Part shown: positions 23,263 through 30,702 of the stretch, one piece after another
Position numbering within the stretch: the stretch's first letter is position 1
Layout: the number at the start of each line of letters is the position of its first letter
Position numbers and translations under genes: made by a program
Notes under the pieces: generated by a model
What the model was told of the DNA's origin: nothing
Database searches by the model: none
What the model saw: the letters and a program-made list of their open reading frames with translations, nothing else
Source: a virus
Strand: one strand, 5' to 3'
Virus record (IMG/VR): IMGVR_UViG_3300010885_008144
Location: 1 to 43,060 of that record
Length of the DNA: 43,060 nucleotides

Positions 23263-25896
23263 ATGTCGGGGGAATCGACCAACAATCCTGAAGGCATGGG
23301 ATCGAACCCAGGCAGACCGTCCCTCAACGACCAAGGGATCGGTCAGCCGAACTACGCACCGCCCCCGCCCGCAAGTGCCCTGCCCGATCCCGAGATGGAC
23401 AAGGCGAACAAGGCTCTCGACTCGTTCTTCGACCGCATCAAGGAACTTGAGAAGACCACCGATGCGCTGAACGAGAGCATCAAGAGGCAGCGTCAGTTGT
23501 CCGATGCGGCTGCGAAGTCGGCGGTCGTGCGCAAGGAAGCCGAGGTCAAGGCTGACAAGCAGCGTGAAGAGGTCGAGCGGAAGTACGCCAAGTACAAGGA
23601 TGCCGAGGGCAAGTGGTACGCAGGGTCGGAGCCTCTCCGCAAGCAGTACGAGGACTCCCTCAAGTCGATCAACTCGGAGATGGGGAAGGCTGCGGATGCC
23701 GACAAGGAGGCGCAGAAGGCTGTCCGTGCCAACACCAAGCAACTGAAGGAGGAGAGCAAGGCTAGGGAGAAGGCTCTCGCCACCATGCAGGAGGACATCG
23801 TCTCCGTGCGTGACATCAGTCCGAGTATGTCGAGGGACATGCAGACCTACCTCAAGAAGTCCTCGGACGCAGTCGCCAAACTCAACAAGAAGATCGACGA
23901 AACCCTGACCGAGAGCAAGGTGTCTGCCGAATCCCTCAAGAAGAGCGGCATCGCTGAACTGCTGGCGAGGGAGAACGCCAAGGTCGCCGCCGATGCCATC
24001 GCCCGTGCGGAGCGTGAGGTCGGGGTCGCCAAGTCGGTTGCCGAGCAACAGAGGGCAAGCGGCGTGTCCACCGCCGCCCTACAGATCGGTGCTGCGGGAG
24101 GAATCACAGGACTGACGGAGATCAAGGCTGAAGTCGATGCCATCACGGAAGCCGAGATGAAGCGTTACGCCGTGCTGAACCCCAAGGCGACCGAACAGGA
24201 AGCCGAGGCGTACAAGCGGAAGTACATCGAACAGAGCAAGACCTTGGTCGTGGATCGGTTGGTCGCCAAGCAAGAGAAGGAGATGCTCGAACTCAAGCGG
24301 AAGCAGATCGAAACGATCATCCGTGAGAGGGGCGTGTCCGTCGCCGCCGCCACCACCATCGCAGCCACGGGCGAGACGGGTCGTGAGGCGGCTCTCCTCC
24401 AAAGCCGCCACGAGCAGACCCTCGCCGCACTCGAAAAACTCGACAAGGATCAACTCATCCTCGTCGAGCAGATGAAGGCGGAGGATGCGAAGGCTGCGGA
24501 GCGTGAAGCCGAGGCGGTCAACGATGTCCCCGTTTGGGCGCAGAAGATCATCGACACCTACAACACGACCTCCTCCACACTCAAGGACATGTTCTCGGGC
24601 ATCTTCAGGAAGGAAGAGGGATGGTTCAAGACGATCATCCTCATCCTGAGCGTGACCATCGGTGCGGCTGTCGGCTACATCTACACCTACATTCAGAAGG
24701 TCTTCAACGCAGTCAAGTGGCTTTCGGGCGGCATTCCCGTGCTAGGACGGCTCGTATCCGATCTCGGGGCGGGTGTCGGCGGCTTGGTCGGGCGCATCGG
24801 TTCGGCGTTCCTGTCGGCGGAAAAGGGATTGATGGGACTCGTCAAGGGCATTCCCATCATCGGACAGTTCTTCTCCTTCTTCCCCCGTGTCCTGAGCGCA
24901 CTCCGTGTCGGCTTCAACTTCGTGGGCAAGTTCTTCTGGCCGCTGCAAATCCTCATCTCGACCATCGACGGCATCATCGGTGCGTTCAAGGGATTCAGGC
25001 AGTTGGGCATCAAGGGTGCCATCATCGGTGCGGTGTCGCAGATCGTCAGCGGACTCACCTTCGGTCTGCTCGACTTCCAAAGGGTGTTCGACTTCCTCAA
25101 CGATGCGTTCGGAGGCTTGGTCGATGTCTTCGTGAAGTTCGCCAAGCAGACCTATAACCTCATCATCAAGCCGTTCGTTGATGCCTTTCACAACATCGTG
25201 GAGATATTCCAAGGCGGCGGCAACCTCTTCTCGAAGGTGCTGAAGTCGGCGGTCGAGGTGTTCCTCGCCGTGGTCAAGTTCCTCGTCGGAAGGATCGTGC
25301 AGACCTTCGTTCAGATTCCCGTGCTTCTCCTGAATGCGGTGGGGTATGTCCTCAAGTTCGTCATCGTGGACATCCCGAAGATGCTCTACGATGCCGCCAC
25401 ATGGGTCTACGAGTGGATAACTAGCGGGGTATGGCTCGACGATCTCCTGTCGTTCGGGACATGGCTCAACGACAAGTTGGTCGGCTTCTTCACAGACATC
25501 ATCAACTCCATTGCGGATGCGTTGGGCGAGATTCCGATAGTCGGTTCGCACATCAAGGCTGCGCTCGGCGGAGGCACCCCTGTTGCCGCACCACAGGCAT
25601 CGACCCCCCGAATCGCCACAATCGCCACCACGCCCTCGGGAGGGGTGCAGGTAGCCGCCATGACCGCCCCGATGGCGTTCGGGGCACCCGCCCTCATGGG
25701 AGCCGCCACGACTGCCTCGACGGCACAGTACCTCGCCAACAACCGCAGCATGGGTTCGGTGGTGAATGCCCCGACCACAAACATCGTGGGTGGGGGTGGC
25801 GGGGGCGGTGACGGTGCAGTCCTCATGCCCCGCACAAGCCGCAACAACGATCCCACCTTCAGGGCGTTGCTGTTCCAAGAGGCTCCCGCCCTATAA
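23263..25896 (+). CDS. Tape measure protein (gp29 position)
   Basis: The 877-aa protein has a Pro-rich start (residues 1-45), a long charged coiled-coil region (about 45-430, for example RIKELEKTTDALNESIKRQR), and a hydrophobic C-terminal half. Membrane-like segments lie near 452-480 (KTIILILSVTIGAAVGYIYT), 565-605 (GAIIGAVSQIVSGLTFGLL) and 665-705 (VLLLNAVGYVLKFVIV). A glycine run precedes the C-terminus. Coiled coil plus late hydrophobic helices is the usual tape-measure layout, and the gene directly follows the gp26 chaperone/frameshift unit. T4 gp29 is 590 aa, so the tail may be longer than T4's if length scales as in other phages. The start at 23263 follows a GGGGAGAAAG SD. Confidence 0.75.
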   Translation: MSGESTNNPEGMGSNPGRPSLNDQGIGQPNYAPPPPASALPDPEMDKANKALDSFFDRIKELEKTTDALNESIKRQRQLSDAAAKSAVVRKEAEVKADKQREEVERKYAKYKDAEGKWYAGSEPLRKQYEDSLKSINSEMGKAADADKEAQKAVRANTKQLKEESKAREKALATMQEDIVSVRDISPSMSRDMQTYLKKSSDAVAKLNKKIDETLTESKVSAESLKKSGIAELLARENAKVAADAIARAEREVGVAKSVAEQQRASGVSTAALQIGAAGGITGLTEIKAEVDAITEAEMKRYAVLNPKATEQEAEAYKRKYIEQSKTLVVDRLVAKQEKEMLELKRKQIETIIRERGVSVAAATTIAATGETGREAALLQSRHEQTLAALEKLDKDQLILVEQMKAEDAKAAEREAEAVNDVPVWAQKIIDTYNTTSSTLKDMFSGIFRKEEGWFKTIILILSVTIGAAVGYIYTYIQKVFNAVKWLSGGIPVLGRLVSDLGAGVGGLVGRIGSAFLSAEKGLMGLVKGIPIIGQFFSFFPRVLSALRVGFNFVGKFFWPLQILISTIDGIIGAFKGFRQLGIKGAIIGAVSQIVSGLTFGLLDFQRVFDFLNDAFGGLVDVFVKFAKQTYNLIIKPFVDAFHNIVEIFQGGGNLFSKVLKSAVEVFLAVVKFLVGRIVQTFVQIPVLLLNAVGYVLKFVIVDIPKMLYDAATWVYEWITSGVWLDDLLSFGTWLNDKLVGFFTDIINSIADALGEIPIVGSHIKAALGGGTPVAAPQASTPRIATIATTPSGGVQVAAMTAPMAFGAPALMGAATTASTAQYLANNRSMGSVVNAPTTNIVGGGGGGGDGAVLMPRTSRNNDPTFRALLFQEAPAL

Positions 25897-25943
25897 CGGG
25901 AATCTTGGAAATCCTTGTTCGGAGCGTTTGACTCTCCTATTCC

Positions 25944-25961
25944 ATAAGCGACCTTATGGGT
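25944..25961 (+). promoter_or_regulatory. Hairpin upstream of the small gene at 25976
   Basis: A perfect 7-bp stem, CCATAAG with CTTATGG around a CGAC loop, lies about 15 bases before the ATG at 25976 and directly before its GTAAGGAG SD. No T-run follows, so it is not a typical terminator. It may modulate translation or mark a processed 5' end. Confidence 0.5.
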
Positions 25962-25975
25962 AAGGAGATTCAGCC

Positions 25976-26362
25976 ATGACCACCAAGACCGTCACCCCCG
26001 CCACCCTCCGCACCGAAGCCGCCAAGCAGAAGGTCGGCAAGCCGATGCGGTTCGGCATCGAATACTCGTGGTACAACGCCGACAACCTCGACAACGCCAT
26101 CCTTGAGCGTCAGCAGTCTGCGATCAAGTGGCGCATCGACCTCGCCACCGCTATGGAGACTGAGGGCGTGACCAAGGTCAAGGTCAAGACCGTGCGTTAT
26201 CGCTCGACCTACTCGTCCATGTGGATCACCGCCACCCTGTACCTCTACACGGACGGCTCGGTGTTCCGCACCCGCCGCAAGGTGAACGGCAAGCAGGAAC
26301 TCCGCCTCGGCACGGAGTGGATGCAGCGGGTCGAGAGCGGCGAGATCGTCGTCGCCAAGTAA
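25976..26362 (+). CDS. Hypothetical protein (128 aa)
   Basis: I do not recognise this protein. It has a strong SD (AAGGAG) and the same codon use as its neighbours. The N-terminal 25 residues are Thr/Lys/Ala-rich; the rest alternates charged helices (NAILERQQSAIKWRIDLATA) with strands rich in aromatic and beta-branched residues (YSSMWITATLYLYTDGSVFR), suggesting a small globular alpha/beta fold. It has no cysteines, signal peptide or membrane segment. An 80-base gap with a hairpin separates it from the tape measure, so it may belong to a separately expressed early or middle pair with the next gene. Confidence 0.8.
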   Translation: MTTKTVTPATLRTEAAKQKVGKPMRFGIEYSWYNADNLDNAILERQQSAIKWRIDLATAMETEGVTKVKVKTVRYRSTYSSMWITATLYLYTDGSVFRTRRKVNGKQELRLGTEWMQRVESGEIVVAK

Positions 26363-26373
26363 AGGAACACGCC

Positions 26374-26682
26374 ATGAGCCACACCATCGACAACATCCTC
26401 CGCATGGTCGCACAGACCGACGAGATCGACCGCAAGATTCTGATCCTGCGCCGATTTGCGTACCGCCTCGAATGCGATCTCGCCGTGTTGAAGCGCAAGG
26501 AGAACATCGGGGTCGCACAGATTCGGGTCGATCCGATCCTCAATCCCGACATCCTGCGGTACGAATACCTCTACCCGCTCATCCAAGCGGCGATCTCCAC
26601 CACCGAGGAGATCACCACCGTCACCGATCAGAAGGTGCGCATCGACAGGCTGATCGCTGAACTCGTCGAGCGTCGAGGATAA
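26374..26682 (+). CDS. Hypothetical helical protein (102 aa)
   Basis: The start is the ATG at 26374, preceded by AAAGGAA and eleven bases after the previous stop; longer readings only extend into the overlapping frame of that gene. The product (MSHTIDNILRMVAQTDEIDR...) is mostly helical with heptad-like spacing at both ends (KILILRRFAYRLECDLAVLK and TVTDQKVRIDRLIAELVERR), suggesting a dimeric coiled coil around a central Pro-containing linker. No known domain is visible. The pair ends at a strong GC hairpin facing gp32. Confidence 0.78.
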   Translation: MSHTIDNILRMVAQTDEIDRKILILRRFAYRLECDLAVLKRKENIGVAQIRVDPILNPDILRYEYLYPLIQAAISTTEEITTVTDQKVRIDRLIAELVERRG

Positions 26683-26691
26683 AAGCAACAA

Positions 26692-26707
26692 CCCCCCGAA
26701 AGGGGGG
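26692..26707. terminator. Intrinsic terminator between convergent genes
   Basis: Six C and six G residues pair around a GAAA loop between the plus-strand pair (ending 26682) and gp32 (ending 26738). On the minus strand the stem is followed by TTGTTGCTTTT, so it should terminate gp32 transcripts well. On the plus strand the T-tract is weaker (CTGTCGTT). Confidence 0.8.
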
Positions 26708-26737
26708 CTGTCGTTCGGTCGCATCGGGGATCGGGGA

Positions 26738-27661
26738 TCAGTCCTCGTCCTCTGCAAGACGCTTGAAGTAGGCGAGGGCATCGTCATCATCGTCAGCCTT
26801 CGCCGCCTTGGCGGGAGCGGAAGACTTCTTGGCGGCGGCGGGGACATCGTTCGCAAGCCGCTGCGACATGGTGCGGAAGTCCTCGGGCTGCGCCTCCTCG
26901 GCACGGACAGCCCCGCCCTCGACCACGCCGCCCTTGAGGACGGTGCCGAGTCGTGCGGAGAGGTCTTCGTAGGACTTGAACTGATCGGCGGCGACGAACG
27001 GAAGCAGCGGGTGCTGCGACTTCCACAGGGCTTCGAGTTTCTTGTCATCGCCGTCGAAGAGTTCGGACTGCGCTTGGAAGGCGGACTTCTCGTAGGAGAC
27101 ATAGCCCGACTCAAGGTGCGCCTTCAACTTGAAGTTGGCACCCTTCCACAGGTCGAACGGGTTGAACTTCGGCTCGTCGGGAGTCGTGGGGTTCATCGCC
27201 TCCTGCAACTTGTCGAAAATCTTCTTGCCGAACTTGAACAGGAAGACCTTGCCGTCGTTGGCGGTGTTGGCGGGGTCGCTGACCACGAGGATGTTGGCGA
27301 TGTACGACAACTTCCTCTTGCGGTCACGGGCGATCTGCTTGTTCGACTCCATGCCGCTCGACCACAGTTCGTTGTTCGCCTCGCAGATGGGGCACTTCTT
27401 GCCGATGGTGGTGGGGCAGTTCTCAATGAGCCACCCGCCCTTGCCTTGGAAGCCGTGCGAGAACACACGCACCCACGGCACATCCTCTCCCTCGACGGCG
27501 GGGAGGAAGCGGATGACTGCGTAGCCGTTCTGCGCCTTGTCACGGGTCAGCGACCACATGCGGTCGTCGTCGTAGCCCTTGCTCGACAACTTCTCAATCT
27601 CCTTCGACAGGCGGTCGATGGAGGACTGCGAACTCTTCTTCAGACTTGCGAATCCCGACAT
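26738..27661 (-). CDS. 32: Single-stranded DNA-binding protein gp32
   Basis: The ATG at 27661 has AAGGAG upstream and gives 307 aa (T4: 301). The N-terminus carries the basic LKKSSQSS cooperativity segment. The core shows the zinc-binding pattern, with a histidine in FSHGFQGKGG, then NCPTTIGKKCPICEANNELW, matching the T4 H-x12-C…C-x2-C arrangement with a slightly shorter loop. The OB-fold includes YIANILVVSDPANTANDGKV and FLFKFGKKIFDKL. The acidic tail (DDDDDALAYFKRLAEDED) is the protein-interaction domain. gp32 coats ssDNA during replication, recombination and repair. It ends the minus block just before the terminator. Confidence 0.95.
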   Translation of the reverse strand: MSGFASLKKSSQSSIDRLSKEIEKLSSKGYDDDRMWSLTRDKAQNGYAVIRFLPAVEGEDVPWVRVFSHGFQGKGGWLIENCPTTIGKKCPICEANNELWSSGMESNKQIARDRKRKLSYIANILVVSDPANTANDGKVFLFKFGKKIFDKLQEAMNPTTPDEPKFNPFDLWKGANFKLKAHLESGYVSYEKSAFQAQSELFDGDDKKLEALWKSQHPLLPFVAADQFKSYEDLSARLGTVLKGGVVEGGAVRAEEAQPEDFRTMSQRLANDVPAAAKKSSAPAKAAKADDDDDALAYFKRLAEDED

Positions 27662-27696
27662 ATCTCGTATCTCCTTGTTTCGTATGGGTTCATGTC

Positions 27697-27933
27697 TCAC
27701 TCAAGCGGCAGTCTTGACTTCCGACCGCCCTTGAGCATGTTGCGTTGCTCGAACTCCGCCTTGAGGCGTTCCTTGATGGGCCTCGACACCAACTTCGCCA
27801 CCGAATCGGGTTCGATCCCGTGCTTGTCGCACAGTTCGATGATGGCATCAATGACCGAGGCATCCTTCCGCTTGAGGCAGATCGCCTCGACCTCACGGGC
27901 GAAAGTCTCCTCAATCTTCAGTATCGACCCCAT
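27697..27933 (-). CDS. 33: Late-transcription co-activator gp33
   Basis: The ATG at 27933 overlaps the stop of the previous gene (TGATG) and gives 78 aa; the frame is open for 23 more codons upstream but those are Gly/Asp/Arg-rich antisense-like residues. The conserved body SVIDAIIELCDKHGIEPDSV, then AKLVSRPIKERLKAEFEQRN and LKGGRKSRLPLE is the cyanophage-type gp33 pattern. gp33 bridges RNA polymerase and the sliding clamp at late promoters together with gp55, which is also encoded in this window. T4 gp33 is 112 aa. Confidence 0.85.
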   Translation of the reverse strand: MGSILKIEETFAREVEAICLKRKDASVIDAIIELCDKHGIEPDSVAKLVSRPIKERLKAEFEQRNMLKGGRKSRLPLE

Positions 27934-28184
27934 CACCCCATCCTTTCGTCGCCATCTTCCTCGGTCATGGAGATCGGCATCGTGTCCACCGTCTCCACCC
28001 ACCGCATCAAGCCCCGCTCGAACTCCTCGGTGGTGAGGAGGACGGCGATCTGCTCACCACGCTCCGTCATAAAGCGGATGCAATGAAGACGCTCGGGTTG
28101 GGCGGGAACGGGAACATTCGGCAGGGGAGGCAGGGCAGTCGCTTTGCCGAACAGCGCACGGAACAGGTCACGGAGCCACCTCAT
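27933..28184 (-). CDS. Hypothetical small protein upstream of gp33 (83 aa)
   Basis: I do not recognise this protein. It starts with an amphipathic, Trp/Leu/Arg-rich helix (MRWLRDLFRALFGKATALP), which could bind a membrane or a protein surface, followed by a Pro-rich linker and a short alpha/beta segment (RGEQIAVLLTTEEFERGLMR). The acidic end reads TEEDGDERMG. Overlaps with both neighbours (17 bases with the nuclease gene and 1 base with gp33) show it is part of this operon. Confidence 0.7.
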   Translation of the reverse strand: MRWLRDLFRALFGKATALPPLPNVPVPAQPERLHCIRFMTERGEQIAVLLTTEEFERGLMRWVETVDTMPISMTEEDGDERMG

Positions 28185-28860
28185 TGGCTACCTCCCTGAT
28201 CCTGTTCGCCACGCCCTGCACCTCGGTGAAGTCGTGCTTCTTCCAATAGTCCTCAATGACCTTGGAAAGACCCTCACGGTGGTCGATGCGATCCTCCACG
28301 AACTCCTGCACGGAGCCGTCGTCGCAAGCGATCAGGACAACGAGGGTTTCGATCTTCTCGCCCGTGCGCTCCTCCCACATGTATGAGTATGCGGCGGCTT
28401 GGTGGAAGTAGTTGGTGATCCACTCCCGCCTCTTGGGCTTGCCCGAGGTCTTGAAGTCGATGATGGACGGACATCGGTCGTAGTCACCGATGCAGTCGGT
28501 GCGCCCCGCAAGCATCATCACATCCGACCACAGGGACTTCTCAATCGCATGGATGCGACCGATCCGCTTGAGGTACGGGAGGAGAGGATCGAAGTGCCAC
28601 CGCTCGTCAAGGGTCGTCGGGGTCTTCCCGAGCATCAACCAATCCTCGACAACCCTGTGCAGTCGGTTGCCTCGTTCGATGGCGGCTTGCGAAACCTTGG
28701 CGTTATCGGGATTCTTGCGCCATTCAGCCCACTTCTCCGCATCCCGATGGTTCACCACCGTGGTCACGGAGGGATACCAACTGCCGCTAGTCGGTGACCG
28801 ATAATAGCGACCCTTGCCCTCAGCCTCCACGGACTCAAGTTTTTCCTTTTCCGTGTCCAT
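28168..28860 (-). CDS. PD-(D/E)XK exonuclease, MGME1/Cas4-like
   Basis: This 230-aa protein has the pattern of the MGME1/RecB-nuclease-like phage exonucleases: GRYYRSPTSGSWYPSVTTVV near the start, SQAAIERGNRLHRVVEDWL, then LAGRTDCIGDYDRCPSIIDF and KTSGKPKRREWITNYFHQAA. The D…(x)IIDFKTS series supplies the nuclease acidic residues and lysine, and the downstream Q/Y motif (FHQAAAYSYMWEE) is also typical. It probably trims DNA ends or flaps in recombination-dependent replication. It lies upstream of gp33 and gp32, where T4 has the helicase loader gp59, which is not seen here. Confidence 0.85.
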   Translation of the reverse strand: MDTEKEKLESVEAEGKGRYYRSPTSGSWYPSVTTVVNHRDAEKWAEWRKNPDNAKVSQAAIERGNRLHRVVEDWLMLGKTPTTLDERWHFDPLLPYLKRIGRIHAIEKSLWSDVMMLAGRTDCIGDYDRCPSIIDFKTSGKPKRREWITNYFHQAAAYSYMWEERTGEKIETLVVLIACDDGSVQEFVEDRIDHREGLSKVIEDYWKKHDFTEVQGVANRIREVANEVAP

Positions 28861-28862
28861 AA

Positions 28863-29117
28863 TCAGTAGTCCTTCATCTTGGAGCGTGGATGGGCGGCTT
28901 TGATCTTGGAGATGACTTCCTTGAAGCCACTATCGGGTCGGCGGATTCCAAGACGAACGGGGTCGATCAGCACGGGAGCGGAGGCGATGAACTGATCGAC
29001 CTGCACTTCGCCGCACTTGGGACAGGGAGTCTTGCAAGGCTTCTTCCGATCCTTGATGAGATGGAACTCCTCGAATCGGTGGTCACACGCCCCGCAGCGG
29101 TAGTCATAATTCGGCAT
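28863..29117 (-). CDS. FmdB-type zinc-ribbon protein
   Basis: The 84-aa protein begins MPNYDYRCGACDHRFEEFHL and has a second pair in PCPKCGEVQVDQF, giving the CxxC…CxxC zinc ribbon of the FmdB regulatory family, which recurs in cyanophage-type T4 relatives. The C-terminal half is basic and unstructured. A GATAAATA element ends 12 bases before its ATG, so it appears to have its own late promoter. A regulatory or nucleic-acid-binding role is likely, but the target is unknown. Confidence 0.82.
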   Translation of the reverse strand: MPNYDYRCGACDHRFEEFHLIKDRKKPCKTPCPKCGEVQVDQFIASAPVLIDPVRLGIRRPDSGFKEVISKIKAAHPRSKMKDY

Positions 29118-29129
29118 GGTGTAGTACCG

Positions 29130-29137
29130 TATTTATC
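29130..29137 (-). promoter_or_regulatory. Late promoter element GATAAATA upstream of the FmdB-type gene
   Basis: GATAAATA differs from T4 TATAAATA only at its first base and ends 12 bases before the ATG at 29117. It lies in the 45-base gap after the Pro-rich gene. Confidence 0.6.
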
Positions 29138-29161
29138 GGCACTCATCATGCGGATTATGGT

Positions 29162-29419
29162 TTAGAATCTCGAAAAGAGAGCGTTTGTCACCCGCCGCAG
29201 CCAACCCATCGGAGCATGAGTCGGAGGTTCCTCCCCCGTGCGCACGGGAGCGGGCGCAGGGGCGGGCGTGGGCGCATCCACGGGCGTGGGCGCAGGGGCG
29301 GGCGGGCGGACGGGCACAGGCATAGGGGCGGGCGTGGGAGTCGGTACAGGCGGTGCGCAGACCTCCGCCTTGTCAGGCAGAATCTTCTTCGTGGTTTTGC
29401 GCCGTGCCTTCTTCGACAT
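29162..29419 (-). CDS. Pro/Ala-rich small protein (85 aa)
   Basis: The ATG at 29419 overlaps the previous stop (TGATG), so it is chosen over the longer open frame. The protein starts with a basic patch (MSKKARRKTTKKILP), then has about 45 residues of short Pro-Ala-Pro-Thr/Val repeats (PTPAPMPVPVRPPAPAPTPV and similar), and ends with an amphipathic LRRVTNALFSRF helix. The repeat segment is a flexible or polyproline linker. A DNA-associated or scaffolding role is possible from the basic start. The function is unknown, and the repeats explain the low-complexity DNA in this stretch. Confidence 0.65.
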   Translation of the reverse strand: MSKKARRKTTKKILPDKAEVCAPPVPTPTPAPMPVPVRPPAPAPTPVDAPTPAPAPAPVRTGEEPPTHAPMGWLRRVTNALFSRF

Positions 29420-29652
29420 CATTCTCTCCCATTTCCCGACCATCGACCCTGTCCGATCTGCTCGACATTGGATTCCTTGACCCAATAGGTTTCGGGACCC
29501 CAATCCCCGCTTGTCGTCGTGACGAGATACTGCTTCCCGTGGTTCGGATGGTTCTCGACCCTGCGGATGACCGCAGACCTCTGCTCCTCCCGAAGCCAGA
29601 CACGCTCACGCTGCGGACGGGTGTAGACCGATTCCCTATTCTCGCTGTCCAT
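29419..29652 (-). CDS. Hypothetical small protein (77 aa)
   Basis: The start is the ATG at 29652 because AGGAGG lies nine bases upstream; an ATG seven codons earlier lacks such a site. The product MDSENRESVYTRPQRERVWL... is polar and contains a compact beta-type core (KQYLVTTTSGDWGPETYWVK). No known family is recognised. It diverges from the DUF6433-type gene across a 59-base gap and heads the minus-strand replication block that leads to gp32. Confidence 0.65.
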   Translation of the reverse strand: MDSENRESVYTRPQRERVWLREEQRSAVIRRVENHPNHGKQYLVTTTSGDWGPETYWVKESNVEQIGQGRWSGNGRE

Positions 29653-29677
29653 GACGAATGCCCTCCTGAGCAACCTG

Positions 29678-29692
29678 TATGTAGGCTACATA
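29678..29692. promoter_or_regulatory. Palindrome in a divergent intergenic gap
   Basis: TATGTAG-G-CTACATA is a perfect 7+7 palindrome in the 59-base gap between two divergent genes. It could be an operator or a promoter feature. GGCTACAT also occurs before gp4 (20202) and gp55 (33612), which hints at a shared element, but no convincing -35 sequence accompanies any of them. Confidence 0.35.
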
Positions 29693-29711
29693 TGGGACGG
29701 AGCCTCAAATC

Positions 29712-30149
29712 ATGCCTATGACCATGTCCATTCCCGAAATTCTCACGAAAATCATGCGATCCGCCAAGAGCAAGGAAGATGTCGTCCGCATGCTGCGTGA
29801 GAATCAAAGCCATTGCTTGAAGCAAATCCTCCACTATGCGTTCATCGACAAGGGCAAGTGGTATCGCAAGGACTTGCCGACCTACACGCCCGATGCTTCG
29901 CCCGAGGGTCTGACGATGACGAGCCTGTTCCAAGAGAGCAAGAGGCTGTACATCTTCAAGGACATCTACAAGTTGCAGCCTGAGCGCAAGGATGTCCTCC
30001 TCACCCAAATCCTCGAATCGGTGCATCCGAGCGAAGCCAAGATCATCAAGGAACTCTTCGAGGGAACCTTCGGTCGTGCCTATTCGCTCGACAAGAAGAT
30101 CGTCCTTGAGGCGTTCCCCGACCTCGGGGCTACGGTGCTGTCTTCGTGA
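29712..30149 (+). CDS. DUF6433-type conserved phage protein
   Basis: The 145-aa protein has the pattern of the DUF6433 family of cyanophage-type phages: MSIPEILTKIMRSAKSKEDV, VRMLRENQSHCLKQILHYAF, then a region ending SLFQESKRLYIFKDIYKL and LLTQILESVHPSEAKIIKEL. It is helical and has no enzyme motif. GGAG lies nine bases before the ATG at 29712. The family is often near replication and nucleotide-metabolism genes; its function is not established. Its 3' end overlaps the convergent RuvC-like gene by 20 bases. Confidence 0.8.
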   Translation: MPMTMSIPEILTKIMRSAKSKEDVVRMLRENQSHCLKQILHYAFIDKGKWYRKDLPTYTPDASPEGLTMTSLFQESKRLYIFKDIYKLQPERKDVLLTQILESVHPSEAKIIKELFEGTFGRAYSLDKKIVLEAFPDLGATVLSS

Positions 30150-30702
30150 CCGACCGTCCGTAGTCCGCAAGGAACCACGAATCGACCACATCGGACAGCG
30201 GACTGCCGCAGTTGCCGACATCCATGAGGCTTGCCAAGTCCACTCCCGTCTTCTCCTTATGGGCGGCGATCATGGCGCATTTGTCGGCATTTCCCTTGCC
30301 TGTGGCGTGTTTCTTGAGGGCGGTGGGCGATACTAGCGTGAAGCCCAACCCGTGTTGCCACAACTTGTGCTTGAGCAAGCCGCAGTTCTCACCGAGATGG
30401 AACACCCTTCCCTTGGCTCCCATCGCATAGTCTTCGATGAATATGCGGTCGGCACCGATGCAGAAGGGGACAGCCCACGATGCGAGTGAGTTGAACCGTC
30501 CCTCGGGACTCTGATACTCGGGTAGCCGATGACCGTGCCAACTGAATCCCGTCACCCCGCCAACGCCTTCCCCCTTCTTGGTGGGGCTGACATAGTGGCT
30601 CACGGTTTCCCACCCGCCGTCGAGCATGATGGTCAGGGCAGGGCAGGTCATGCTGTAGTCGATGCCGACGATCTTCACGGGGATATCTAGCGGAGCAACC
30701 AT
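30130..30702 (-). CDS. RuvC-like Holliday-junction resolvase / RNase H-fold nuclease
   Basis: The ATG at 30702 gives 190 aa. The frame is open upstream, but that part is antisense to uvsY. The RNase H-fold acidic series is visible: VKIVGIDYSMTCPALTI (first Asp, residue about 12), RIFIEDYAMGAKGRVF (Glu, residue about 85), and a C-terminal SPLSDVVDSWFLADYG (paired Asp). A TALKKHATGKGNADK motif before it is typical of RuvC-like phage enzymes. It may resolve recombination intermediates in place of T4 endonuclease VII (gp49), which is not seen here. No SD precedes its ATG, and that ATG overlaps the divergent uvsY ATG. Confidence 0.75.
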   Translation of the reverse strand: MVAPLDIPVKIVGIDYSMTCPALTIMLDGGWETVSHYVSPTKKGEGVGGVTGFSWHGHRLPEYQSPEGRFNSLASWAVPFCIGADRIFIEDYAMGAKGRVFHLGENCGLLKHKLWQHGLGFTLVSPTALKKHATGKGNADKCAMIAAHKEKTGVDLASLMDVGNCGSPLSDVVDSWFLADYGRSVTKTAP

